A stretch of 64,000 nt of DNA from Rhizobium leguminosarum (lineage in GTDB: Bacteria; Pseudomonadota; Alphaproteobacteria; Rhizobiales; Rhizobiaceae), in contig NZ_LWBS01000154.1 of the NCBI RefSeq assembly GCF_001652265.1, forward strand, positions 1 to 64,000, given 5' to 3'. Each line of letters starts with the position of its first letter. The first letter of the stretch is position 1. Shown here piece by piece: positions 18,081-29,129 of this stretch. Below the pieces are notes generated by a model, which was not told the DNA's origin, searched no databases, and saw only the letters and a list, made by a program, of their open reading frames with translations. Both the position numbers and the translations under genes were made by a program.

Positions 18081-18334
18081 AGGCTCCTACCCAACTGTTG
18101 CATCGCCCCATGCTTCAACATGGTGGCCGTCCCCGGGCAAATCAAACCTTTTTGATTCGTAGGGATAAGAGAACACAAATGGGTGGAATCGGTCGTTAAT
18201 AATTATCGGTAAAATAATATCTAGCAGAAGTCATATAAGCGGTGCAGCAAAAACGACGGTCCGCGCGCCACCTGCACGGGTTATTTTCCCGCAGTACTTG
18301 TTATCAAGTGCTCTGCACGGGTGGCTTTTCACGC

Positions 18335-20173
<1,839 letters not shown>

Positions 20174-20197
20174 ATCGTTCCCTTGGTTTTATCTAAT

Positions 20198-20953
20198 TCA
20201 CATCTTCAAAGGCGTGGCGAACGAGGCGGAAGGCCTGCCTTCCGCGATGCGGGCCGCTTCCAGCGCCGCGATCTTTTCATCGATCTCGCGCCTGTCAGTC
20301 ATGCCGTTCGGATTTTGCCGCGTCGCCATCGTCTCCGCGACATGCAGATAACGTTCACCCGCCACCGTATGCAGGCGGACAAGTTCGGCGAGCGGATCGG
20401 GATGATCGTCGGCGCGGATGCTGAGCCAGGGATAATCCTGGTCGCGGTGGATGACGAGGGCGGCGGACTGCCTGCCGCGCTTGTCGCCGCCGGCATCCTC
20501 GCCTGCCTGCATCGCCAGGAGCAGGCGTTCGGCCAGCGGCTTGTCCATCGCATTGTTGTAGGTGGCGAGCGTTTCGGCGACGACGTCAGGACCTGCGAGC
20601 ATGTTGCCGGCGACCGAGACGTTTTCGTCGATCAGATGCCCCGCCCAGTCGATGCATGCGGCGCCGGTGAAGGCGGCGTTGCGCCCCTTCGCATCGATGA
20701 GGTGCAACTGCCGCTGATTTCGGCCGGCGTCACGCGCGGTCAGCTCGGCGATAATCTCCTCCGGCGCCTTGCCTGCAGCCAGCAGCGACAGGCCGTCGAG
20801 GCCGTAAAGCGGGCTGACGAAGGCCTGGGTAGCAACGGCGCCGATGCCGCCGCGAATATGCGGCACCAGGGCGCCGACGGCAAAGAAGCGGGTCGCGACG
20901 GCGATGCCGAGATGGCCGGTCAAGGGATCACGGGCGACGATGGACCAGGTCAT
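20198..20953 (-). CDS. DUF1028 family (Ntn-hydrolase-like) protein
   Basis: This is a 251-residue protein with the DUF1028 hallmark: MTWSIVARDP.TGHLGIAVATRFFAVGALVPH, then GAVATQAF. The family is thought to have an Ntn-hydrolase-like fold and often accompanies peptide transporters and gamma-glutamyltransferases. It starts 2 bp after the gamma-glutamyltransferase stop codon, so the two are probably co-translated. A peptidase or amidase role on imported peptides is inferred; no activity is established. Confidence 0.85.
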   Translation of the reverse strand: MTWSIVARDPLTGHLGIAVATRFFAVGALVPHIRGGIGAVATQAFVSPLYGLDGLSLLAAGKAPEEIIAELTARDAGRNQRQLHLIDAKGRNAAFTGAACIDWAGHLIDENVSVAGNMLAGPDVVAETLATYNNAMDKPLAERLLLAMQAGEDAGGDKRGRQSAALVIHRDQDYPWLSIRADDHPDPLAELVRLHTVAGERYLHVAETMATRQNPNGMTDRREIDEKIAALEAARIAEGRPSASFATPLKM

Positions 20954-20955
20954 GG

Positions 20956-22740
20956 CTATCTCCCGATCGCATAGGCCTGCATCAGGCGCGGGGTGGCCGC
21001 GGCGCGCAACAGCCCGTCGGCATCGCGTCTTGCGGCAGTCAGCCGGCCGATCGTCCAGGGATCGGCGACTGTCAGCTTGTGACCCTTGCGACGCAGGGCA
21101 TCGAGGACATCAGGGCCGAAATTCGCTTCCGCCATCAGGCTGCCGGGTTCGCGGGTGCGCGGATAGAAGGAGCCCGGAAAATGCGAGGTGTGGAACAGCG
21201 GCTGGTCGATCGCCGCCTGCAGGTTCAGCTTGTGATGCGCATAACGCAGGAAAAAGGAAAGTTGCCACTGTTCCTGCTGATCGCCGCCCGGTGTGCCGAA
21301 GGCGAGCGTCGGGCGGCCCTCATAGAGGCCGAGCGAAGGCGTCAGCGTCGTGCGCGGCCGCTTGCCGGGAGCAAGCGACGTCGGCAGGCCTGATTTCAGC
21401 CAGAACATCTGGGCGCGGGAATTGAGGCAGAAGCCGAGGCCGGGCACGGTCGGGGAGGATTGCAGCCAGCCGCCGGACGGGGTGACGGAGACCATGTTGC
21501 CGTCGCGGTCGATGACGTCGATATGCACGGTGTCGCCGCGCTTTTCGGAAAGATGCGCCATGGTCGGCTCGTAGACGGCGCCGGTCTTGGAATCCGCGCC
21601 GAGCATCTTCATCGTCAGATCATGCTGCGCTTCGAAGCCAGGCACGATGCCGGGACGAAGATCGAGGGAGGCGTCCGCGCCGACCAGCTTGCGGCGCTCG
21701 GCGGCATAGGTCTCCGACAGCAGATGCGCGATGGGAATCTCCGAAAAATTCGGATCGCCGTAATAGACTTCGCGGTCGGCGAAGGCGAGCTTCATCGCTT
21801 CGACGACGGTATGGACGAAATCGGCGCCGGCGGGATCCATCGCGGCGAGATCGAAGCCTTTGAGGATCGACAGGGTCTGCAGGAAGACCGGACCCTGGCC
21901 CCAGGGGCCGATCTTGGCGATCGTCCAGCCATGATAATCATAGGTCAGCGGTTCCTCGATCGTCGCCGACCAGTTCGCCATGTCGTTGGCGGTCAAAACG
22001 CCCTTGTGGCGGTTGCCGCTTGCATCCATCACCTCTGCGGTCTTCAGATAGTCGTCGATTTTCTCGGCGACGAAGCCGCGATAGAAGGCGTCGCGGGCCG
22101 CCTCGACCTGCGCTTCCCGGCCGCTTTTCGCCTCGGCCTCCGCGATGATGCGCTTCCAGGTTTCGGCAAGCACCGGATTCCTGAAATTCGCATGCGCTTC
22201 GGGGGCGCTGCCGCCAGGCAGCCAGGTCTCGTAGGAGGTCGGCCATTCCTTCTCGAAGAAGGCGGCGAGCCCCTTGATGGTGGCGGAGACGCGCGGCAGC
22301 ATCGGATGGCCGTGCTCGGCGTAATAGATCGCCGGTTCCAGCACATCGCGCACGCTCATCGAGCCGTAGTCGCGCAGCATCAGCATCCAGCCATCGAAGG
22401 AGCCGGGGATGACGGTCGCAAGCAGCCCATCGCCGGGGATCAGGCTCAGCCCTTCCGCCGTGTAGTGTTCGATCGTCGCACCGGCGGGGGCGGGGCCTTG
22501 CGCGCAAATGACCTCGACCTTGTCCTTTTTCTTCGAATAAATCACCGCAGGCAGGTCGCCGCCCGGGCCGCAAAGATGCGGCTCGACGATCTGCAGCACG
22601 AAACCCGTCGCCACCGCCGCATCGAAGGCGTTGCCGCCCTTTTCGAGAATGCTCATGCCGACCGCCGAGGCGATCCAGTGCGTGGAGGTGACGACGCCGA
22701 AGGTGCCGAGGATTTCTGGACGGGTCGTGAAAGCGGTCAT
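20956..22740 (-). CDS. ggt: Gamma-glutamyltransferase family protein
   Basis: This is a 594-residue Ntn-hydrolase. The N-terminal substrate region contains GGNAFDAAVATGFVLQIVEPHLCGPGGDLPAVIY. The self-cleavage site and nucleophile is the Thr of GDTVHIDVIDRDGNMVS (Thr404), followed by the P-SGGWLQSSP oxyanion segment. No signal peptide is visible, unlike the periplasmic E. coli enzyme, so it is probably cytoplasmic. It sits between the permease and DUF1028 genes in a peptide-import operon, which suggests cleavage of imported gamma-glutamyl or related peptides (inference). Confidence 0.87.
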   Translation of the reverse strand: MTAFTTRPEILGTFGVVTSTHWIASAVGMSILEKGGNAFDAAVATGFVLQIVEPHLCGPGGDLPAVIYSKKKDKVEVICAQGPAPAGATIEHYTAEGLSLIPGDGLLATVIPGSFDGWMLMLRDYGSMSVRDVLEPAIYYAEHGHPMLPRVSATIKGLAAFFEKEWPTSYETWLPGGSAPEAHANFRNPVLAETWKRIIAEAEAKSGREAQVEAARDAFYRGFVAEKIDDYLKTAEVMDASGNRHKGVLTANDMANWSATIEEPLTYDYHGWTIAKIGPWGQGPVFLQTLSILKGFDLAAMDPAGADFVHTVVEAMKLAFADREVYYGDPNFSEIPIAHLLSETYAAERRKLVGADASLDLRPGIVPGFEAQHDLTMKMLGADSKTGAVYEPTMAHLSEKRGDTVHIDVIDRDGNMVSVTPSGGWLQSSPTVPGLGFCLNSRAQMFWLKSGLPTSLAPGKRPRTTLTPSLGLYEGRPTLAFGTPGGDQQEQWQLSFFLRYAHHKLNLQAAIDQPLFHTSHFPGSFYPRTREPGSLMAEANFGPDVLDALRRKGHKLTVADPWTIGRLTAARRDADGLLRAAATPRLMQAYAIGR

Positions 22741-22761
22741 GTCAAATGTCCTTTCAAGAAA

Positions 22762-23634
22762 TCATGCTTCGCGCGGATCGAGCGCATCGCGCAGGCCGTC
22801 GCCTAAAAGATTGAAACCAATGACGACGAGGAAGATCGCGGCACCCGGCCACATTGCCATCCATGGCGCCTGGGAGAGGAAATTCTTGGCGACGTTCAGC
22901 ATCGAGCCCCAGCTCGGCGCCGGCGGTTGCTGCCCGAGGCCGAGAAAGGAGAGGCTCGCTTCGGCGATGATGGCGGTGGCGATGGTCAACGTCGCCTGGA
23001 CGAGGATCGGTGCAAAGACGTTCGGCAGGATGTAGCGGGTGATGATGCTCGATGACCGGAGGCCGATCGAGCGGGCGCCCTCGACATATTCCTCGGTCTT
23101 GACCGAAAGCACCTGGCCGCGCGTCAGCCGCACGAAGACGGGCATGGCCGAAAGGCCGATCGCAATCATCGCATTGGTCAGACTCGGACCGAGAAAGGCT
23201 GCGAGCGCGATCGCGGTGATGAGGAAAGGCATGGCCAGAAAGGCTTCGGTGATGCGAGAGATCACCATGTCGATCCAGCCGCCGAAATAACCGGAGATAA
23301 GGCCGAAGGGCACGCCGATGATAACGGCAATGGCTACCGAGAAGACGCCGGCCATCAGAGAAGCCTGCGCGCCCCAGATCATCCGGGAAAGAATGTCGCG
23401 GCCGATATCGTCGGTGCCAAGCCAATGGGCGGCGGACGGGGCCTTGCGGATTGCCGACCAGCTTGTGGCGTTCGGATCGGGAATCGGAAGAAGGGGAGCG
23501 GCAATTGCGAGGATGGCGAAGAAAGCGATGATCGCAAGGCCGACGAGGGCGCCTTTGTTGGCCTTCAGCTTGCGCCAGGCGCGGCTCGGCGTGCGGTCGG
23601 CGGCCGGAATGCCGGTCTCTCCAATCGCGGTCAT
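22762..23634 (-). CDS. Peptide ABC transporter permease (DppC/GsiD type)
   Basis: This is a 290-residue inner-membrane permease with six hydrophobic helices. An N-terminal cytoplasmic stretch (WRKLKANKGALVGL) precedes the first helix, and the periplasmic segment LGTDDIGRDILSRMIWGAQ is the DppC/OppC signature. The ATPase-contact EAA loop is EEYVEGARSIGLRSSSIITRYILPN. It overlaps the upstream permease gene by 4 bp, which indicates coupled translation. It forms the heterodimeric channel with the 23631-24578 product. Confidence 0.9.
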   Translation of the reverse strand: MTAIGETGIPAADRTPSRAWRKLKANKGALVGLAIIAFFAILAIAAPLLPIPDPNATSWSAIRKAPSAAHWLGTDDIGRDILSRMIWGAQASLMAGVFSVAIAVIIGVPFGLISGYFGGWIDMVISRITEAFLAMPFLITAIALAAFLGPSLTNAMIAIGLSAMPVFVRLTRGQVLSVKTEEYVEGARSIGLRSSSIITRYILPNVFAPILVQATLTIATAIIAEASLSFLGLGQQPPAPSWGSMLNVAKNFLSQAPWMAMWPGAAIFLVVIGFNLLGDGLRDALDPREA

Positions 23635-24578
23635 AGAGCGGCCCTCATGCGCGGATTGAGCAGGACGTAGAGAATGTCGGCCAACAGGTTCATCAGGATG
23701 AAGCCGATCGCCGTGCAGATCACCACGCCCTGGACGACGGCGTAGTCACGGTTGAAGACGGCGTCGACGATGAGCTTTCCGAAACCCGGAATGGTGAAGA
23801 TCTGTTCTGTGAGCACGGCGCCGGCGAGCAATTCGCCGAAGAGCAGCGCCGTCAGCGTCACGATCGGCAGCACCGCATTGCGAAAGCTGTGTTCGAGCAC
23901 GACAGTGCTTTCCGGCAGTCCCTTGGCGCGGGCGGTGCGGATATAATCGGCGCTCAGCACGCTGAGCATTGCCGAGCGAGTATGGCGCATCAGGGTCGCA
24001 GCCAGCGCGTTGCCGAGCACGAAGGAGGGCATCAGCATGGTTTCCAGCGAACGCAGCGGATTGCTGAAGAAGGGTTCGTAGCCCGATGCCGGTAGCCAGC
24101 CGAGATTGACCGAAACCAGGAGGATCAGCATGATGCCGAGCCAGAAATTCGGGATCGACAGGCCGGTCAGTGCGATGATGGTGGCGAGATAGTCGATCAT
24201 CGTGTTCTTCTTGACGGCCGCCAGGATCCCCATCGGCACGCCGATCGCAAAGGCGAAGATCATCGACATGATGGCGAGCTGGATGGTGACCGGCAGCTTT
24301 TCGCCGACGAGCTGCAGGACCGGCTGGTTGGTGCGCAGCGAAATACCGAGATCGCCTTGAACGGCGGCACCCAGCCACCGCACGTATTGATAGGGCACGG
24401 GATCGTTCAGCCGGTATTTCTCGCGCAGAAATTCGAGAACCTGCGGGTCGCGCTCCTCGCCGGCCATGGCAAGGATCGGGTCGCCGGGCAGCAGCTTCTG
24501 CAGCGAGAAGACGAAGACCGAAATGATCAAAAGCGTCGGTATGGCGACCAAGAGCCGTTTGGCGATGTAGGTGTACAT
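23631..24578 (-). CDS. Peptide ABC transporter permease (DppB/GsiC type)
   Basis: This is a 315-residue permease. The start MYTYIAKRLLVAIPTL is preferred over an ATG 9 codons upstream, because homologues begin at this helix. It has the DppB-type order: helix 1, a periplasmic loop with LREKYRLNDPVPYQYVRWL, then the EAA loop DYIRTARAKGLPESTVVLEHSFRNA and a C-terminal YVLLNPRMR. It pairs with the overlapping DppC-type gene downstream. A 54-bp palindromic repeat lies between it and the binding-protein gene. Confidence 0.9.
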   Translation of the reverse strand: MYTYIAKRLLVAIPTLLIISVFVFSLQKLLPGDPILAMAGEERDPQVLEFLREKYRLNDPVPYQYVRWLGAAVQGDLGISLRTNQPVLQLVGEKLPVTIQLAIMSMIFAFAIGVPMGILAAVKKNTMIDYLATIIALTGLSIPNFWLGIMLILLVSVNLGWLPASGYEPFFSNPLRSLETMLMPSFVLGNALAATLMRHTRSAMLSVLSADYIRTARAKGLPESTVVLEHSFRNAVLPIVTLTALLFGELLAGAVLTEQIFTIPGFGKLIVDAVFNRDYAVVQGVVICTAIGFILMNLLADILYVLLNPRMRAAL

Positions 24579-24645
24579 GGGCGATCCTGACACGACTGGG
24601 GTCATGCGGCGGAGGGTTTCCGCCGCAAATTTGCTGGATCAAAAA

Positions 24646-24699
24646 GTAGAGCATGATGTCGTCCGAAAACCGCTCACACTTTTCGGCATCATGCTCTAC
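24646..24699. repeat. Palindromic repeat between binding-protein and permease genes
   Basis: Outer arms GTAGAGCATGATG / ATCATGCTCTAC and inner arms CCGAAAA / TTTTCGG form one long hairpin. This is a very common rhizobial intergenic palindrome. It starts 3 bp from the stop codon of the binding-protein gene, where such hairpins can protect the upstream message and lower expression of the downstream permeases. Confidence 0.8.
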
Positions 24700-24702
24700 G
24701 GA

Positions 24703-26211
24703 TCAGCCGGCTTTCTTGACGCCGACGAGACGGATCATGCCATCCGGCGACGGAACGAAGCCGGTGATGTTCTTGTGCAGCGCCCAGATCCAGGACTGAT
24801 GGCCGAGATAGATGATCGGCAGATCGTCGTTCAGGATGACGGCGGCGGCATCATACTTCTGCTTGCGCACGGCCTCGTCGGTCGACGCACGGGCTTCGTT
24901 CAGCAGCTTGTCCACCTCGGCGTTGCAGTATTTCGTGTCGTTGATGCCGCCCTTGCAGGTGATGAACTGATGGATGTTGCCATCGGGATCGACGCGGCCG
25001 GACCAGTCGGAACGGCTGAGCTGATAATTGCCGGCGGTCTGCTCGCTCAGCAGCGTGGCGAATTCCGTCGATTTCAGGCTGACGTCGAAGCCGGCTTCGC
25101 CGACCATCGACTGGATGATCTGCATCATTTGCATGGCAACGGGATTGTTCGGGATCTGCAGCTCGATCGGCACGCGGTCGAAGCCGGCTTCCTTGATCAG
25201 CGCCTTGGCCTTGTCGAGATCACGGGCGGGGACGGGAATATCCTTGTCGAACCACGGGCTGCTCGGCGGAAAGGGCTGGTTGCCGGAAACCGCCGTGCCT
25301 TCGTAGACGATCTGGTTGACGGCATCGCGGTCGATCGCCAGCGAGAAGGCCTGGCGCAGGCGCTTGTCCTTGCCGAACGGATTTTCGGCGCGCGCACCAT
25401 TGCCGATATTGGTATAGAGCGCCATGTAGCCGGTGCCGACGGCATCGGCATAGACCAGGCTCGAATCCGCCTTCACGGCTTCAGCGTCGGTCGCGGCCAA
25501 ACGCTCGATCATGTCGAGATCGCCGGACCGCAGGTTGGCGAGGCGCACCGTCGTATCCGGGATCGGCAGATAGGTGAGCTTGTCGATGAAGATCTTGTCC
25601 TTGTTCCAGTAGTCCTGGAACTTTTCAAGCACGATGCGGTCCTGCTGGACGCGCTCGACAAACTTGAACGGGCCGGCGCAGACCGGGTGATCGCCGAACT
25701 TGGCGCCGAGTTCCTTGGCGGCCTTCGGCGAGACGATCATGCCGGCGCGGTCGGAAAGCTGGGCAAGAAGGGTGACGTCAGGCGCCTTGAGGGTGAACTT
25801 GACCCCGTATTCGCTCGTCGCCTCGACCTTTGCGACCGAGGTCAGTTCGCTCTTGCGGCGTGATTCCGGCAGGGTGATGTTGCGCTCGATGGTGGCGACG
25901 ACGGCTTCGGCGTTGAAGGGGGTCTCGTCATGGAACTTGACGCCTTGGCGCAGCTTCATGGTGAGCTCTTTGCCATCGGCCGACCAGCTCCATTCGGTAG
26001 CAAGCTGCGGCACGATCTTCAGGTCCGGTGAGACGTCGACCAGCTTGTCGCACATCGCGGTATAGACGATGCGGCCGACGAAGGTGCGCGACTGCGCGGG
26101 ATCGAGCACGTCGGCATCGTCCTGCAGGCCGATCTTCAGGTCGACGGCGAAGGCAGGAAGTGCAAACAGTGCGCCGGCAACGGCGGTGGTCAGCAATTTG
26201 GCGATCTTCAT
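24703..26211 (-). CDS. Peptide ABC transporter substrate-binding protein (SBP family 5)
   Basis: This is a 502-residue secreted binding protein. The signal peptide MKIAKLLTTAVAGALFALPAFA is followed by the family-5 opening VDLKIGLQDDADVLDPAQS. Further family segments are LATEWSWSADGKELTMKLRQGVKFHDETPF and the late RSDWSGRVDPDGNIHQFI. It captures peptides in the periplasm for the permease pair downstream. The neighbouring gamma-glutamyltransferase and M81 genes hint at an unusual peptide or modified amino acid as ligand, but the sequence does not fix it. Confidence 0.9.
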   Translation of the reverse strand: MKIAKLLTTAVAGALFALPAFAVDLKIGLQDDADVLDPAQSRTFVGRIVYTAMCDKLVDVSPDLKIVPQLATEWSWSADGKELTMKLRQGVKFHDETPFNAEAVVATIERNITLPESRRKSELTSVAKVEATSEYGVKFTLKAPDVTLLAQLSDRAGMIVSPKAAKELGAKFGDHPVCAGPFKFVERVQQDRIVLEKFQDYWNKDKIFIDKLTYLPIPDTTVRLANLRSGDLDMIERLAATDAEAVKADSSLVYADAVGTGYMALYTNIGNGARAENPFGKDKRLRQAFSLAIDRDAVNQIVYEGTAVSGNQPFPPSSPWFDKDIPVPARDLDKAKALIKEAGFDRVPIELQIPNNPVAMQMMQIIQSMVGEAGFDVSLKSTEFATLLSEQTAGNYQLSRSDWSGRVDPDGNIHQFITCKGGINDTKYCNAEVDKLLNEARASTDEAVRKQKYDAAAVILNDDLPIIYLGHQSWIWALHKNITGFVPSPDGMIRLVGVKKAG

Positions 26212-26303
26212 TCCATTCTCCTCTGTCTATTTTTGTTTGGTTTTTGCTTCCATTCCGGCGGTTATGGCCCGCCCGTATTTTTTCTCCCGGCTCACCTCGC
26301 TGT

Positions 26304-27035
26304 TCAGGCGAGGGTCTTATCGACCTCCGTTTCGCTGTGGTCGAGCGAGGTGATGCGGATGAGGCTTTCCTGCAGCGTCAGCAGATGCTGGCGCATCGCT
26401 TCGCCCGCCCTGGCCGGATCGCGGGCGGCGATCGCATCGACGATCGCCGTGTGCTGGTTAAAGGTGACGGGCCGCGTCCGGCTGGCGCTGCGGGCGCGCT
26501 CGCGAATCGTCTGCCAGGCCTCGTCCTGGCGCACCCGGTTGATGACGTCGAAGATGGTGAGGAAGAAACCGTTGCCGGCGCATTGGGCGATCTGGCGGTG
26601 CAGCGCCCCGTCCCAGAGTTCGCGTCCGTCGGCATCGGTGCTTTCGTAGATCTTCTTCACCAGATCGTACATGCGCTCGATATCGGCGGCCTTAGCGCGC
26701 ATTGCGGCAAGCTGGGCGAGCTGCGGCTCGATGCGCAGGCGCACTTCCATGACTTCCATGAGATCGGTGCCGGCAACGATCGAGCCGACATGATCGCTCC
26801 AGCCGTCGGGGCGGGGGCCGGCATAGGTGCCGGAGCCTTGGCGGCGCCAGACGCGGCCCTCGGCCTCCAGCACTTCGAGGGCGCGACGGACAGCACGGCG
26901 GCCGACGCCGAGCATTTCGGAAAGGGTGCGCTCGGTCGGCAGCTTGCCGTCGGCGTCGAGACTTTCGGACCGCAGGAGAGCCCTCAGCCTCTCCAGCGCA
27001 TAATTCGAATTGCCCTGCGTCTCATCCATCGGCAT
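26304..27035 (-). CDS. FadR-family (GntR) transcriptional regulator
   Basis: This is a 243-residue regulator. The ATG at 27035 (MPMDETQ) or 27029 is chosen; the frame is open further upstream but reaches past likely operator sites. The winged helix is clear: DGKLPTERTLSEMLGVGRRAVRRALEVLEAEGRV. The C-terminal FCD-type all-helical domain has the metal-site-like pattern E.R..IEPQLAQLAA, D..LH..IA and H..I.DAI..RDP..A. It probably represses the peptide operon until an effector binds. Two TTGGT/ACCAA-type palindromes lie just upstream (27045-27083). Confidence 0.87.
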   Translation of the reverse strand: MPMDETQGNSNYALERLRALLRSESLDADGKLPTERTLSEMLGVGRRAVRRALEVLEAEGRVWRRQGSGTYAGPRPDGWSDHVGSIVAGTDLMEVMEVRLRIEPQLAQLAAMRAKAADIERMYDLVKKIYESTDADGRELWDGALHRQIAQCAGNGFFLTIFDVINRVRQDEAWQTIRERARSASRTRPVTFNQHTAIVDAIAARDPARAGEAMRQHLLTLQESLIRITSLDHSETEVDKTLA

Positions 27036-27044
27036 TCGCTTAAA

Positions 27045-27083
27045 TGGTCCGTACCAATTTTCTATTGGTTCAGTCCAAACCAA
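27045..27083. promoter_or_regulatory. Two candidate FadR-family operators
   Basis: Site 1 is TGGTCCGTACCA (27045-27056). Site 2 is TTGGTT (27065-27070) paired with AACCAA (27078-27083). Both share the TGGT...ACCA half-sites used by many FadR-type GntR regulators and lie just before the regulator start, which suggests autoregulation. Binding is inferred. Confidence 0.5.
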
Positions 27084-27245
27084 ATCGCGCCGACCGTCAA
27101 GCGCTTTTTTGTGCAAATGGAAATCTGCCCGTTTTTTGCTCAGATCCCGCCGTTCCCGCTAAATGGGAAACGGTCGATTGCGCCGACAGGGCGGCGGCGC
27201 GATCGGCACAATCATCCAGAAAAACGCAATTGGTTCAGGTGAACC

Positions 27246-28688
27246 TCAGGCTGGCGTCGAGCGTGCGGAAAGAAAGACCTGCGGCTCGAAGGCAAAATCC
27301 TTGTCGAAGGGGTAGGTCGGACGCTGCTTGCGCAGCCGCGGCTGGCGTTCGACGAACTGGTCGACGACACCGGTCGACAGCGCCATCAGGTTCGGATTGG
27401 CGATCGGCGCCAATTCCGGCGAGAGATAGCCCGATTTGACGACGATGATCTTCGCTTGGTGCGGGTCGAGGCCAAGCCGGGTGAAATCGACGATATTGTG
27501 ATACGGTCGGCGCTTGGCGGAAAGCACGAGATCGATACCGCCGGTCGAAACCACCGCCTGGCGGTCGGCGGCATCGCCGGTCTCATGCAGGAACTTGACC
27601 GTGAAGCGGGCGATAACCGGCTTGCTACCCTTGGTATCGAGCGAGGCGCCGACGCTGAGCTCCAGCTCGGCGCCGATGCCTGCGGCATAACAGGCCTCGG
27701 TGGCCGCCTTGTCGGCGATGCCGGCGAAGACGACGCCGGTGGCACCCCTGGCGATCAACTCGGCCAATACATCTGCCCGGTCCCCGACGCCTCCGCCTGT
27801 GGGGTTGTCGCCGGATTCGGCGAGCACAACAGGGGCAGTGGGGCTCGCGATCGCCCTTTCGACGCATTCCTCAAGCGAGCCGGTCTCGCAGCCGAAGACG
27901 AAGTCTTCGCGCGCATCCCAATAAGCCCTCGCGAGACGTTTGGCCTCGCGTTCCAGCACGGCGCGGTCGGTGCCGGTCATGATGGCGGCGGCCGTGGCGC
28001 GCGGTTCGTCGGCCCAGACATAGCCGACCATCAGCGATGCATCCCAGACGCCATCGATCGCATCGATCCCAGGCAACATGTCATAGAGGCTTTTTGCCGG
28101 CTCATCGACGGTGCTGGTGCGCTCGCCGGGCAGCACGACCGGAATCGGCGCCCAGAGGAGGATCGGCCTCTCGCCGGTTCTCAGGCTCTTCACCAGCATG
28201 GAGACGGAACGGCGCATCGTCTCCTCGACATCGATATGCGGCGCGGTGCGATAGGTGGAATAGATATCGAGCGCATCGATGATTCGCTGGGTGACGTTGC
28301 CGTGCAGATCGTAGCTTGCCGAAACCGTGCAATCCTCACCGACCAGCGCGCGGGCCGCGCTGATCCAGTCCCCTTCGGCATCCTCCATGCCCTCGACATA
28401 CATGGCGCCGTGCATGGCGAGGTAGAGACCGTCGAGCGGCAGCATCGGCTTCAGCCGCTCGAGGAATTCACCCTTGAAGGCCTCGTAGGTGGCCCGCGAA
28501 ACCGGGCCGCCGGCAATGGCCCGCGCATGGATCGTCGGCAGGAACTCGGCATCGTAATCCCTGAGGAAGGCGAAATAGGGCGCGGCCAGCAGCGCTTCGC
28601 CGCGCACCACGCGGAAATCCTTTTCCTCGTTCAGGACGGGATTGTATGTGCTGCATTCGGTATGAATGCCACCGACGGCGATGCGCAT
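27246..28688 (-). CDS. M81-family metallopeptidase (MlrC-like, DUF1485)
   Basis: This is a 480-residue protein. The start MRIAVGGIHTECSTYNP at 28688 is the conserved N-terminus of the family, so a longer open frame to 28859 is disregarded. Family landmarks are LPTIHARAIAGGPVSR, LYLAMHGAMYVEGMEDAEGD, a likely zinc-site SYDLHGNVTQ, and ESGDNPTGGGVGD. MlrC cleaves linear microcystin-derived peptides; most relatives are uncharacterised and occur near peptide transporters. It lies upstream of the FadR-type regulator on the same strand and may begin the operon. Its substrate is unknown. Confidence 0.85.
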   Translation of the reverse strand: MRIAVGGIHTECSTYNPVLNEEKDFRVVRGEALLAAPYFAFLRDYDAEFLPTIHARAIAGGPVSRATYEAFKGEFLERLKPMLPLDGLYLAMHGAMYVEGMEDAEGDWISAARALVGEDCTVSASYDLHGNVTQRIIDALDIYSTYRTAPHIDVEETMRRSVSMLVKSLRTGERPILLWAPIPVVLPGERTSTVDEPAKSLYDMLPGIDAIDGVWDASLMVGYVWADEPRATAAAIMTGTDRAVLEREAKRLARAYWDAREDFVFGCETGSLEECVERAIASPTAPVVLAESGDNPTGGGVGDRADVLAELIARGATGVVFAGIADKAATEACYAAGIGAELELSVGASLDTKGSKPVIARFTVKFLHETGDAADRQAVVSTGGIDLVLSAKRRPYHNIVDFTRLGLDPHQAKIIVVKSGYLSPELAPIANPNLMALSTGVVDQFVERQPRLRKQRPTYPFDKDFAFEPQVFLSARSTPA

Positions 28689-29002
28689 GGGAAACCTCAG
28701 GAGTTGGGAGCAATCAGGAAGACATGGGCGGTGATGCGTTGGGTACGGACCGGTATCGCCCGAAGGAGTTCGTGCTGCGATAAATTGAACATTGGGGTCC
28801 GCTCCGAAGACGCGTCCTTTTGCCTCGACAATAAGTTTACAAACGAACCAATCAACCAAAATAAATTACAAACTTGATCTTCTAAGCCGGCGTTGAGGTG
28901 GAAAGTGCCGTAATTGGTGAGCCTCCGGCCGACTCGGTTTTTTCCGTCGGATGCCGGGCTGCCGACAAACGCGGCCGCGTCGCCATAAAGAAAAAAGTCC
29001 AC

Positions 29003-29119
29003 TTCGGGATCCCGAAATTCCCCCGCTTCGGGATTCCGAAATTCGTCGCGTTTTGGGCGGTGCCGCCGCGGGGAAACATCCAACGATTTCAAAACCGCAA
29101 CCAATTTCGGGATTCCGAA
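29003..29119. repeat. Three 14-bp palindromic operator-like sites
   Basis: TTCGGGATCCCGAA (29003-29016) is a perfect palindrome. TTCGGGATTCCGAA recurs at 29027-29040 and 29106-29119. The sites precede the ribbon-helix-helix remnant, so they may be operators left over from its regulatory circuit. They were not found elsewhere in the window by eye. Confidence 0.6.
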
Positions 29120-29129
29120 GTGCTATATA

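Noticed and set aside
21460..22806. 448-codon frame opposite the gamma-glutamyltransferase
   Set aside because: Antisense shadow of a complete enzyme gene; composition without domains.
27456..28877. 473-codon frame opposite the M81 gene
   Set aside because: Antisense shadow; the minus-strand protein has the conserved family start and metal-site segments.
28882..29079. Minus-strand frame with the repeated peptide NFGIPK
   Set aside because: The peptide repeat is produced by the TTCGGGATYCCGAA palindromes themselves. There is no ribosome site and no homology I can recognise.
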